DNA of 64,000 bases from assembly GCF_963378075.1 (NCBI RefSeq), contig NZ_OY726394.1:124001-188000 (forward strand), in the 5' to 3' direction. Under the pieces are notes generated by a model. The model was not told the origin of the DNA, made no database searches, and worked only from the letters and a program-made list of their open reading frames with translations. The stretch comes from Mycolicibacter sp. MU0083 (GTDB taxonomy: Bacteria > Actinomycetota > Actinomycetes > Mycobacteriales > Mycobacteriaceae). The first letter of the stretch is position 1. Each line of letters starts with the position of its first letter. The translations under genes were made by a program, and so were the position numbers. Shown here in pieces: positions 33,330-41,395 of this stretch.

Positions 33330-34559
33330 ATGACGGGACGACCGCAGCACCCGGACACCGGATCCGACCTGGCCGCGCGGCTGCGCCGGCTGCAACGGGC
33401 TCGCCCGGCGGACTATCTGCTGGCCGCCAGCGTCGCCGCGGCAGCCGTGCCGGTGGTCGGCAAGCACCTGGAACCCCTGGGCGGGCTGACCGCGATGAGC
33501 CTGTGGGGGGCCCGTCAGGTGCCGGCGTTCTGGTCGAAGGCTGCCCGGTCCTGGCTCACGCCCGGCACCGGTGCCGCCCGCCGCCGCGAGCGTGAGCAGA
33601 CACCGCTGGCCGGCCGCGACGCGTTGCGCGGCGTGGTCTCGGCGGCCGATCTGGATATCGACTGGCCCGAACCCGAGCAGCTGCCCCCGGTCGCCAAGGC
33701 GCTGACGCACCGCCGCAACATCTACCGCGCCGGGATCCGATACGGCAACGACCCCGCCCAGGTGCTCGACGTGTGGCGTCGTTCCGACCTGAGCGGTCCG
33801 GCGCCGGTGCTGATCTTCGTGCCCGGCGGGGCCTGGGTGCACGGCAGCCGGATGCTGCAGGGGTATGCACTGCTGTCGCACCTGGCCGACAACGGCTGGG
33901 TCTGTCTGTCCATCGACTACCGGGTCGCGCCGCACAATCGCTGGCCCAGCCATATCGTCGACGTCAAGACCGCGATCGCCTGGGCGCACGCCAATGTCGA
34001 CAAGTTCGGCGGTGACCGCAATTTCGTCGCCGTCGGCGGGGCGTCGGCCGGCGGGCATCTGGCCGCGCTGGCCGGGCTCACCGGCGGTGCCGCCGGCGAC
34101 CCCGAGTTCGCCGATTCGCTCCCGGCCGGCGGGGACACCTCGGTGGACGCCGTGGTCGGTATCTACGGTCGCTACGACTGGGAGGACCGTTCCACGCCGG
34201 AACGCGTCGAGTTCGTCGATTTCCTGGAGCGGGTGGTGGTCGGCCGGTCGATCCGGCGTCATCCCGACGTCTACCGGCGGGCCTCTCCGATGGCCCGGGT
34301 GCATTCGGACGCGCCGCCGTTCTTGATCGTGCACGGCAGCGCCGACACCGTCATCCCGGTGCAGCAGGCCCGCAGCTTCGCCGAACGGATGCGGGCGGTG
34401 TCGCGTTCCAAAGTCGGGTATGTGGAACTGCCCGGCGCCGGGCACGGTTTCGACATGACCGATGGGGCCCGAACCGGGGTGATGAGTACCGCAATCGGCT
34501 TGTTCCTCAACCAGATTCACCGGGACCGGGTCACCGTCGGGAGCAAACAGATCATCTGA
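33330..34559 (+). CDS. lipC: Esterase LipC (alpha/beta hydrolase)
   Basis: A 409-residue esterase. About 140 N-terminal residues precede the alpha/beta core, including a hydrophobic stretch LLAASVAAAAVPVV that may touch the membrane. The core has the oxyanion FVPGGAWVHGSRM, the nucleophile GGASAGGHLAALAG, the acid in VHGSADTVIPVQQ and the base in PGAGHGFDMTDG. Length and position match Rv0220 (LipC), a cell-surface phospholipase/esterase in M. tuberculosis. The WS/DGAT gene follows 52 bp downstream. Confidence 0.82.
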   Translation: MTGRPQHPDTGSDLAARLRRLQRARPADYLLAASVAAAAVPVVGKHLEPLGGLTAMSLWGARQVPAFWSKAARSWLTPGTGAARRREREQTPLAGRDALRGVVSAADLDIDWPEPEQLPPVAKALTHRRNIYRAGIRYGNDPAQVLDVWRRSDLSGPAPVLIFVPGGAWVHGSRMLQGYALLSHLADNGWVCLSIDYRVAPHNRWPSHIVDVKTAIAWAHANVDKFGGDRNFVAVGGASAGGHLAALAGLTGGAAGDPEFADSLPAGGDTSVDAVVGIYGRYDWEDRSTPERVEFVDFLERVVVGRSIRRHPDVYRRASPMARVHSDAPPFLIVHGSADTVIPVQQARSFAERMRAVSRSKVGYVELPGAGHGFDMTDGARTGVMSTAIGLFLNQIHRDRVTVGSKQII

Positions 34560-34582
34560 CCGCGCACGCCGGAATCGCGCGG

Positions 34583-34588
34583 TAGGGT
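34583..34588 (+). promoter_or_regulatory. Leaderless-type -10 box (TAGGGT) before the WS/DGAT gene
   Basis: TAGGGT fits TANNNT and ends 6 bases before ATG 34595, which opens a 6-codon reading frame rather than the WS/DGAT gene itself. Confidence 0.45.
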
Positions 34589-34594
34589 CCGGGC

Positions 34595-34615
34595 ATGAGG
34601 ATGAATCCGCGGTGA
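34595..34615 (+). CDS. Possible 6-codon leaderless leader peptide (MRMNPR)
   Basis: ATG at the predicted transcription start opens a 6-residue frame whose TGA (34613-34615) overlaps the GTG start (34612) of the WS/DGAT gene as GTGA. This is the arrangement of leaderless short upstream ORFs that couple translation to the next gene in mycobacteria. It could also be chance, since GAGG in the frame may serve as the ribosome site of the large gene. Confidence 0.35.
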   Translation: MRMNPR

Positions 34616-36033
34616 AGCGGCTCAGCGGGTGGGACGCACTGCTGCTGTACAGCGAGACGGCCAACGTGCACATGCACACCCTCAAGATCGCGGTCATCGA
34701 ACTCGACGCCGACCGGCAGGGGATGTTCGACGTCGAAGCCTTCCGCCGGGTGATCCACAGCCGGCTCTACAAGCTCGACCCGTTCCGCTACCAACTGGTG
34801 GATATCCCGGGAAAGTTCCATCACCCGATGTGGCGGGAGAACTGCGAAGTCGACCTGGCGTATCACATCCGGCCGTGGACACTGCCCGCTCCGGGCGGGC
34901 GCCGGGAACTCGACCGGGCGATCGGCGAGATCGGCAGCACCCCGCTGGACCGCAGTCGCCCGCTGTGGGAGATGTACTTCATCGAGGGACTGGCGAACAA
35001 CCGGATCGCGGTCGTCGGCAAGATCCACCACGCGCTGGCCGACGGGATCGCCTCGGCGAACCTGATGGCCCGCGGCATGGACCTGGTGACCGGACCGCAG
35101 CTCGAACGGGACTCCTACGAAACCGATCCCGCCCCCACCGGCGGACAGTTGGTGCGCTCGGCTTTCCGGGACCACCTCCGCCAGATCGGCAAGATCCCGG
35201 CGACCATCGCCTACACCGCCGCCGGTGTCGGCCGGGTCCGGCGCAGCACCCGCAAGCTCTCCGCCGACCTGACCCGGCCGTTCACCCCGCCGCCGAGCTT
35301 TCTCAACCACGTGCTCACCCCCGAACGCCGGTTCGCGACCGCGACGCTGGCGCTGGCCGACATCAAGGCGACCGGCAAGCAGTTGGGGGTCACCATCAAC
35401 GACCTGGTACTGGCGATCTCCGCCGGCGCGCTGCGCACCCTGCTGCTGCGCTACGACGGCAAGGCCGACCACCCGTTGCTGGCGTCGGTGCCGATGAGCT
35501 TCGACTTCTCCGCCGATCGGATCTCGGGCAACCGGTTCTCCGGGGTGCTGGTCGCCTTGCCGGTCGACGTCGCCGACGTGACCGAGCGGGTCAAGCAGGC
35601 CAGGCAGGCCGCCAATCTGGCCAAGGAGGCCCACCATCTGGTCGGCCCCGAGCTGATCAGTCGCTGGTCGGCGTACCTGCCGCCGGCCCCGGCGGAATCG
35701 CTGTTCCGGTGGTTGTCGGGCAAGGACGGCCAGAACAAGGTCCTCAACCTCAACATCTCCAACGTGCCGGGCCCCCGCGAGCGCGGCCGGGTGGGCGGTG
35801 CGCTGGTCACCGAGATCTACTCGGTGGGCCCGTTGACCGCGGGAAGCGGACTCAACATCACCGTCTGGAGCTACGTGGACCAGCTCAACATCTCGGTGCT
35901 GACCGACGGTGTCACCTTCGAAGACCCGCACGAGGTGACCGGCGCGCTGGTCGACGAGTTCGTCGACATCCGCCGTGCCGCCGGTCTCCCGGAGACGCTG
36001 ACGACCGTCGACACGGCGATGGCACCGGCCTGA
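34612..36033 (+). CDS. WS/DGAT wax ester synthase / diacylglycerol acyltransferase (Rv0221-like)
   Basis: A 473-residue acyltransferase. The active-site motif HHxxxDG is present as KIHHALADGIASANL (His139, His140, Asp144). Other family blocks are STPLDRSRPLWEMYFIEGL, LNISNVPGPRERG and the ending GPLTAGSGLNITVWSYVDQLNISVL. It joins acyl-CoA to an alcohol or diacylglycerol to store lipid. The beginning MKRLSGWDALLLYSETANVHM matches Rv0221 closely as recalled. It begins at GTG inside an overlap with a possible leader peptide. The upstream lipC suggests linked lipid storage and mobilisation. Confidence 0.88.
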   Translation: MKRLSGWDALLLYSETANVHMHTLKIAVIELDADRQGMFDVEAFRRVIHSRLYKLDPFRYQLVDIPGKFHHPMWRENCEVDLAYHIRPWTLPAPGGRRELDRAIGEIGSTPLDRSRPLWEMYFIEGLANNRIAVVGKIHHALADGIASANLMARGMDLVTGPQLERDSYETDPAPTGGQLVRSAFRDHLRQIGKIPATIAYTAAGVGRVRRSTRKLSADLTRPFTPPPSFLNHVLTPERRFATATLALADIKATGKQLGVTINDLVLAISAGALRTLLLRYDGKADHPLLASVPMSFDFSADRISGNRFSGVLVALPVDVADVTERVKQARQAANLAKEAHHLVGPELISRWSAYLPPAPAESLFRWLSGKDGQNKVLNLNISNVPGPRERGRVGGALVTEIYSVGPLTAGSGLNITVWSYVDQLNISVLTDGVTFEDPHEVTGALVDEFVDIRRAAGLPETLTTVDTAMAPA

Positions 36034-36124
36034 ACCCTTGACCCGGTCTCGGTCCAGCTGCTAAGCAGGTGCACAGCAAGCTCAGTTCGATGAGTTCAGC
36101 ACACGCACTCGGGGGTGACGCTCG

Positions 36125-37306
36125 ATGACCGTGCCGATGCAGGCCGATCTGTACTACGACCCGTACGACATCGCCTTGAACATGAACCCCCACGAGGTGT
36201 TCGCGCGGATCCGGGAAGAGGCGCCGCTCTACTACAACGAGCAACACGACTTCTACGCGCTGAGCCGCTACGACGACGTCAACAAAGCGGTCATCGACCA
36301 CGAGACGTTCAGCTCCGCCCGCGGCGCCGTGCTGGAGATCATCAAATCCGGGATGGAGATCCCGCCGGGCACACTGATCTTCGAAGACCCACCGATCCAC
36401 AACATCCACCGCAATCTGCTCTCGCGGATGTTCACCCCGCGCAAGGTGCTGGCGTTGGAACCGCAGATCCGCGAGTTCACCGCCCGGTGCCTGGACCCGG
36501 TTGTGGGCACCGGCAGATTCGACTTCGTCAACGATCTGGGCGAACAGATGCCGATGCGGGTGATCGGCATGCTGCTGGGTATCCCCGAGGACCGGCAACG
36601 CGAGATCACCGACCACGGTGAAGAGGTCCTGCAGGGCACCACGCTCGACGCGATGGCCACCGGGGAGGTGTTCAGCGAGTTCATCGACTGGCGCACCAAG
36701 CATCCGTCCGACGACATCATGACCGACCTGCTCAACGCCGAGTTCGAGGACGAGACCGGCACGGTGCGTACGCTGCGCCGAGACGAGCTGCTGATGTACC
36801 TGACCGTCATCGCCACCGCGGGATCGGAGACCACCACCCGGCTGATCGGCTGGGCCGGCAAGACATTGGCGGACTACCCCGATCAACGACGCGACCTGGT
36901 CGCCGACCCGAGTCTGATCCCGCAGGCGATCGAAGAGATCCTGCGTTGGGAACCGCCGGCGCTGCAGATCGCCCGCTACGTCACCCGCGACGTCGAATAC
37001 TACGGCCGCACCGTGCCCGAGGGCTCGGCCATGTTGATGCTCGTCGGTGCCGCCAACCGCGACCACCGTCAGTTCCCACCCGACGGCGATGTCTTCGACA
37101 TCCACCGGGAAGCCCACCCGCACATGACGTTCGGCGCCGGAACGCACTTCTGCATGGGCAACGCGCTGGCCCGTATGGAAGGCCGGATCGCGTTGGAGGA
37201 GATCCTCAAACGTTTCCCGGAGTGGGAAGTCGACTGGGACGGCGCGGTGCCGTCGGAGACCGCCGCGGTGCGCGGATGGGCGGCCATGCCCACCTTCGTG
37301 CAGTGA
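36125..37306 (+). CDS. Cytochrome P450
   Basis: A 393-residue soluble bacterial P450. The heme-ligand Cys343 lies in MTFGAGTHFCMGNALAR, the I-helix oxygen-activation motif is TAGSETTTR, and the K-helix ExxR is EEILRWEPP. The I-helix uses Ser-Glu in place of the common Gly-Asp before the Thr. It hydroxylates an unknown hydrophobic substrate and needs a ferredoxin and reductase, neither of which is near. It sits where M. tuberculosis has echA1, at the start of an accessory stretch. The P450 family number cannot be assigned from motifs alone. Confidence 0.88.
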   Translation: MTVPMQADLYYDPYDIALNMNPHEVFARIREEAPLYYNEQHDFYALSRYDDVNKAVIDHETFSSARGAVLEIIKSGMEIPPGTLIFEDPPIHNIHRNLLSRMFTPRKVLALEPQIREFTARCLDPVVGTGRFDFVNDLGEQMPMRVIGMLLGIPEDRQREITDHGEEVLQGTTLDAMATGEVFSEFIDWRTKHPSDDIMTDLLNAEFEDETGTVRTLRRDELLMYLTVIATAGSETTTRLIGWAGKTLADYPDQRRDLVADPSLIPQAIEEILRWEPPALQIARYVTRDVEYYGRTVPEGSAMLMLVGAANRDHRQFPPDGDVFDIHREAHPHMTFGAGTHFCMGNALARMEGRIALEEILKRFPEWEVDWDGAVPSETAAVRGWAAMPTFVQ

Positions 37307-37326
37307 ATTCCCGGCGGTGAGCCCGG

Positions 37327-38973
37327 CTAGGGCGCCGAGTTCGCCAACGCCTGCAACTCCCGGCGCAGCACCTTGCCGGTGTTGTTGCGCGGCAAGGACT
37401 CCAGCACCGTGATGGCCCGCGGAACCTTGTAGGTGGCCAGCGTGTCGCGGACGTACTGCTTCAACTCCTCGGGAGTCGCCGACGCGCCGGGTGCCAGCAC
37501 CACGAAGGCCACCAGGCGCTGCCCGTAGTCGGCGTCGTCCACCCCGATCACGGCGGCCTCGGCGACCGCGGCATGGCCGGTCAGGGCCTTCTCCGTTTCG
37601 ATGGGGTAGACGTTCTCGCCGCCGGAGACGATCATCTCGTCGTCCCGGCCGACCACGAAAAGCCTGCCGGTGTCGTCGAAATAGCCCAGGTCCCCGGAGG
37701 CCATGAAGCCGTCGTGGAACAGCTTCGAATCGCCGCCGGTGTAACCGTCGAACTGGGAGGAGTTGCGGACGAAGATCTGCCCGGTCTCCCCGGCGGGCAC
37801 CTGCGCGAATTGCCCGTCCAGGATGCGGATCTCGGTACCGGGCGCGGGGCGACCGGCGGTGTCGGCGCTGTAGCGCAGGTCTTCCGGTGTCGCCAGCGCG
37901 ATCATGCCGGCCTCGGTCGCGTTGTAGTTGTTGTAGACCACGTCACCGAAACAGTCCATGAACGCCGTCACCACGTCGGGGCGCATCCGCGATCCGGATG
38001 CCGTCGCGAATCGCAAAGACCGGCAAGGATAGTGCGACCGCACCTCGTCGGGCAGCGCCATGATCCGGTCGAACATGACCGGCACCACGCACAGCCCGGC
38101 CGCCTGATTGTCCTCGATGAGCGCCAGGGTGGCTTCGGGATCGAACTTGCGGCGCGTGGCGATCGTGCAGGCCATCGTCAGGGCCAGCGCCAGCTGGGAG
38201 AATCCCCAGGCGTGGAACATCGGCGCGGCGATCACCACGGTTTCCTCGGTGTGCCACGGGATCCGGTCGAAGATCGCCGCCAGATCCGCGACACCCCCGC
38301 CGCCGCTGCCGGAACGGCGAGCGCCCTTCGGTGTGCCGGTGGTCCCGGAGGTCAGCATCACCAGCTTGCCCGACCGCGACGGCTTGGCCGGCCGGCGCCC
38401 CAGGTTGGCGGCGATCAGTTCGTCGGCGCTCAACCCGGCCACCGCACCGTCGGTCCAGCTCAACACCCGGGTGCAGCCGGACTCGGCCGGTACCGCCAGA
38501 TCCACTGCCGCGGTGAACTCTTCGTCGTAGCAGATCAGGTCGACACCCTCGCGGGCCACCACCTCGGCCAGCGCGGGCCCGGCGAAACTGGTGTTGAGCA
38601 ACAACACGTCGGCGCCGATCCGGTTGGCGGCGGCCAGCGCCTCGATGAACCCCCGATGGTTACGGCACATCAGCGCGATGGCCCGCGGTGTCCGGCCGGG
38701 CAGCCGCTGCAGGGCGGCGGCCAGTGCGTCGCACCGGCGGTCCAGCTCGGCGTAGGTCAGCGAGCCGCGCTCGTCGACGATCGCCGTGCGGTCACCACAG
38801 CGCTGGGCCGCCATCGCGATCCCGACCGTGGTGGTGCCGCCTTCCCGGCCGGCGGCGGCCGCGATCCGCAGATAGCGGTCCGGCCGCATCGGCGCCAGCA
38901 GCCCCGACCGGTGAAACGTCGCCAGCATGGCACCGGCGCGGGTGAGGGAATCGAAGAATGCCACTGCGCTCAA
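37327..38973 (-). CDS. Acyl-CoA synthetase (FadD12-like)
   Basis: A 548-residue ANL enzyme. Motifs: the P-loop KLVMLTSGTTGTPKGARR, the acyl-pocket APMFHAWGFSQLALAL, the A5 region VVYNNYNATEAGMIALAT, the hinge FVVGRDDEMIVSGGENVYP, and the catalytic Lys in PRNNTGKVLRREL. The ATG overlaps the stop of the upstream acyltransferase gene by 4 bases. A FadD12-acyltransferase pair is remembered as Rv1427c-Rv1428c in M. tuberculosis, so this may be the fadD12 orthologue at another location; hence no symbol is given. It would activate an acid that the acyltransferase then uses. Confidence 0.8.
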   Translation of the reverse strand: MSAVAFFDSLTRAGAMLATFHRSGLLAPMRPDRYLRIAAAAGREGGTTTVGIAMAAQRCGDRTAIVDERGSLTYAELDRRCDALAAALQRLPGRTPRAIALMCRNHRGFIEALAAANRIGADVLLLNTSFAGPALAEVVAREGVDLICYDEEFTAAVDLAVPAESGCTRVLSWTDGAVAGLSADELIAANLGRRPAKPSRSGKLVMLTSGTTGTPKGARRSGSGGGGVADLAAIFDRIPWHTEETVVIAAPMFHAWGFSQLALALTMACTIATRRKFDPEATLALIEDNQAAGLCVVPVMFDRIMALPDEVRSHYPCRSLRFATASGSRMRPDVVTAFMDCFGDVVYNNYNATEAGMIALATPEDLRYSADTAGRPAPGTEIRILDGQFAQVPAGETGQIFVRNSSQFDGYTGGDSKLFHDGFMASGDLGYFDDTGRLFVVGRDDEMIVSGGENVYPIETEKALTGHAAVAEAAVIGVDDADYGQRLVAFVVLAPGASATPEELKQYVRDTLATYKVPRAITVLESLPRNNTGKVLRRELQALANSAP

Positions 38974-39791
38974 CCCAGGATCGGCAGCCGGCGTTCGCGG
39001 GCGAGCTTGTCCAGGGTCTCCTGCATGACCGCCCGCACGTGCGCGTCGACGACGTCGATATCGGGGTCTTCTCCGAATTCGGCGATCACGTCGATCGGTT
39101 CACAGACCTCGAAGACGATCTTGGTGGGCAGCGGCAGGTTGATCGGCAGCACCGCGGACAACCCGAACGGGAAACCGAACGAGATCGGCAGGATCTTGAC
39201 CCGCATCAGCTTGTCCAGGCGCAGCGCCTTGGCCAACCCGGTGCCACGCGACAGGTAGAACTGGCTCTCCTGACCGCCGATGCCCACGGTCGGTACCAGC
39301 GGCACCCGCGCGTTGATCGCGGCGCGGATGTAGCCCTTGCGGCCGCCGAAGTCGATCTTGCTCTCTTCCAGGGTGGGCCGGTAGACGTCGTAGTCACCGC
39401 CGGGGAACACCACCACCACGCCGCCGGAGCGCAGGGCCGCATCGGCGTTGGCGTGATTGGCCGGGATGAACCCGGTCTTGCGGAAGAAGTCGGCGGTCGC
39501 ACCGGTGAAGATCAGATCGTGGCTGAGCGTGAAGACCGGGCGGTCGTAGCCGAACTTCTCGTAGAAGCCGGTCGCGAACACCGGGACGTCCATCGCGAAC
39601 AGGCCGCCGGAGTGGTTCGACACCACCAGGGCGCCGCCATCGGGGAACGAGTCCAGGCCCCGTACCTCGGCCCGGTGGTAGGCCTTGATGAATGGTCGTA
39701 ACAGACCCATCACCCGTTCGGTCAGTTCCGGATCCCACGCCGTGAGGGGCCGCAGCAGGTCGTCCGACCGATCCCCGTCCGCTGTGTCCAC
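38970..39791 (-). CDS. PlsC-type lysophospholipid/glycerolipid acyltransferase (Rv1428c-like)
   Basis: A 273-residue acyltransferase. The catalytic HxxxxD motif is VSNHSGGLFAMDVPVF; block II GATADFFRKTGFIPANHAN and block III VVVFPGGDYDVYRPTLEESK follow, then PLVPTVGIGGQESQFYL. It moves an acyl chain from acyl-CoA to a glycerol or lysolipid acceptor at the membrane. It is the first gene of a two-gene unit with the acyl-CoA synthetase and begins at GTG 39791 with AGGGGG upstream. A KstR-type box lies 14 bases before its start. Confidence 0.82.
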   Translation of the reverse strand: MDTADGDRSDDLLRPLTAWDPELTERVMGLLRPFIKAYHRAEVRGLDSFPDGGALVVSNHSGGLFAMDVPVFATGFYEKFGYDRPVFTLSHDLIFTGATADFFRKTGFIPANHANADAALRSGGVVVVFPGGDYDVYRPTLEESKIDFGGRKGYIRAAINARVPLVPTVGIGGQESQFYLSRGTGLAKALRLDKLMRVKILPISFGFPFGLSAVLPINLPLPTKIVFEVCEPIDVIAEFGEDPDIDVVDAHVRAVMQETLDKLARERRLPILG

Positions 39792-39804
39792 CCTGCCCCC
39801 TGAC

Positions 39805-39818
39805 TGAAACGTGTTCTA
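39805..39818. promoter_or_regulatory. KstR-type operator (TGAAACGTGTTCTA)
   Basis: Fits the KstR consensus TnnAACnnGTTnnA at all eight fixed positions, and the flanks (CTGAAAC...GTTCTAG) extend the near-palindrome. It lies between the divergent acyltransferase-fadD unit and NAT. In M. tuberculosis nat belongs to a KstR-controlled cholesterol catabolic operon, so the context agrees. Confidence 0.7.
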
Positions 39819-39897
39819 GTTTTGCCCATGTTACCTGCTCGGGACCGGTCATGGATACCATCGGCGCACTGGTCTGCGTAGCCGAGGGGAGCGTCAC

Positions 39898-40719
39898 ATC
39901 GACCTGCAGGCGTACTTCGACCGCATCGACCACCGCGGCGGCACCGAACCGACGCGCGAGACCCTGGCCGCGCTGGTGGCCGCGCACGTCCGGCACATCC
40001 CGTTCGAGAACCTCGATCCCCTGATGGGTGTGCCGATCGTCGACCTGAGTGCGGCGGCACTGACCGCCAAGCTGGTGGCGCGACGCCGCGGCGGCTACTG
40101 CTACGAACACAACAACCTGCTGGCCGAGGTGCTGACCGAGCTCGGCTACCACGTCGAACGGCTGGCGGCCCGAGTGGTGTGGATGAGCCCGGAAGGGGTC
40201 GACGGGCCGCCGCGCCCGCAGACCCACCAGGGGCTCGCGGTGACCATTCCCGGCTCGCCGCAGCACTACCTGGTCGACGTCGGCTTCGGCGGGCAGACTC
40301 CGACGGCGCCCATCCCGATGGTTCCCGACGCGGTCCAGCAGACCTCCCACGAACCGTTCCGGCTGCGCGAGCACGGCGCCGACCTCGTGCTGGAGACGCT
40401 GATCGGGCAGCGCTGGCGACCGCTGTACATCATGGGGCTGCAGCCGCGTCCGCTGATCGATCTGCAGGTGGGCAGCTGGTACGTCTCGACCTACCCGGAG
40501 TCGAATTTCGTCGTCGGGCTCACCGCGGCGCTGGTGACCGACGACGCCCGCTGGAACCTGCGCGGCCGCAACCTCGCCATCCACGCCGACGGCGGCACCG
40601 AACGGGTGCGGTTCGACGACGCCGCGCAGGTGTGCGCGGAGCTGACCGGGCGCTTCGGCATCGACCTGAGCGGTCTGGGCGACGTCGAGGCCAAGGTGGC
40701 AACGGTGTTGGACACCTGA
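39898..40719 (+). CDS. nat: Arylamine N-acetyltransferase (NAT), start codon not canonical
   Basis: A NAT of about 273 residues that moves acetyl or propionyl groups from CoA to arylamines; in mycobacteria it is linked to cholesterol catabolism. The catalytic triad is visible: Cys68 in RRRGGYCYEHNNL, His110 in PQTHQGLAV and Asp127 in YLVDVGFGGQTPT, with PFENLDPLMG near the start. Similarity to known NATs begins at IDLQAYFDRI, but the frame has no ATG, GTG or TTG between the stop at 39817 and GTG 39976, which lies inside the conserved domain. ATC 39898 is given because GAGGGGAG ends 6 bases before it. The protease start overlaps its stop. Confidence 0.75.
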   Translation: MDLQAYFDRIDHRGGTEPTRETLAALVAAHVRHIPFENLDPLMGVPIVDLSAAALTAKLVARRRGGYCYEHNNLLAEVLTELGYHVERLAARVVWMSPEGVDGPPRPQTHQGLAVTIPGSPQHYLVDVGFGGQTPTAPIPMVPDAVQQTSHEPFRLREHGADLVLETLIGQRWRPLYIMGLQPRPLIDLQVGSWYVSTYPESNFVVGLTAALVTDDARWNLRGRNLAIHADGGTERVRFDDAAQVCAELTGRFGIDLSGLGDVEAKVATVLDT

Positions 40720-41345
40720 TGGCGCGGATCGTGGTGGCGGCCTTGCTGAGCGCCGTCGGACTGATCTTCGCCGGCGGCGCGGCCGCCGGACCGATGCCCG
40801 GCATCGAGTTGCTGGACGACAACAGCAGTTGCACGGCGGGTTTCGTCACCCAGGGCGACGACGGTGACTACTACATGCTCACCAGCGGGCACTGCGACTC
40901 CCACGACGGCTCGCAGTGGACCGACATCTTCGAGACACCGCTCGGAACCGTCACCGCCAGCGAGGACAACGGCGTGGACCGGGACGCGGCGATCATCCGG
41001 CTCGATCCGCTGGCCGGGCGGCCCGACGGCAGGATCGCCGGTCGCTACCCGGTGAGCGGGGTGCTGAGCGCCGACCAGATTCACGTCGGGATGATGATCT
41101 GCAAAGTCGGCGCCCAGACCGGCGAGACCTGCGGACCGGTCACCGCCGTCGTCGGCAACCTGGTGGAGACCGCGGTGTACAGCACCATCGGTGACAGTGG
41201 CAGCCCGGGATTCGTACGCAACCCGGACGGCACCGCCAGTGCGGTCGGCATCCTGATGGGCGGCCCCGAGGACGACGACTCGAACACCGACTTCGTTCTG
41301 GTCGAGCCGTTCCTGCGGCAGTGGGGATTGCACGTCTTGCGTTAG
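40719..41345 (+). CDS. Secreted trypsin-like serine protease (S1 family)
   Basis: A 208-residue exported protease. Signal peptide: [20 protein letters not shown], cleavage near AAA-G (residue 23). The catalytic triad is His58 ([10 protein letters not shown]), Asp89 ([11 protein letters not shown]) and Ser160 ([11 protein letters not shown]). Cys38-Cys59 and Cys128-Cys138 are placed for disulfides. It is small, without PDZ or other added domains, resembling secreted actinobacterial S1 peptidases. Its ATG shares one base with the NAT stop (TGATG), so it is translationally coupled to a cytosolic acetyltransferase, an unexpected partner. Substrate unknown. Confidence 0.82.
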   Translation: MARIVVAALLSAVGLIFAGGAAAGPMPGIELLDDNSSCTAGFVTQGDDGDYYMLTSGHCDSHDGSQWTDIFETPLGTVTASEDNGVDRDAAIIRLDPLAGRPDGRIAGRYPVSGVLSADQIHVGMMICKVGAQTGETCGPVTAVVGNLVETAVYSTIGDSGSPGFVRNPDGTASAVGILMGGPEDDDSNTDFVLVEPFLRQWGLHVLR

Positions 41346-41395
41346 AACGTGCCGATTCCGACGAACTACACAGCGTCAGGGTGCATCCTGGGGCT

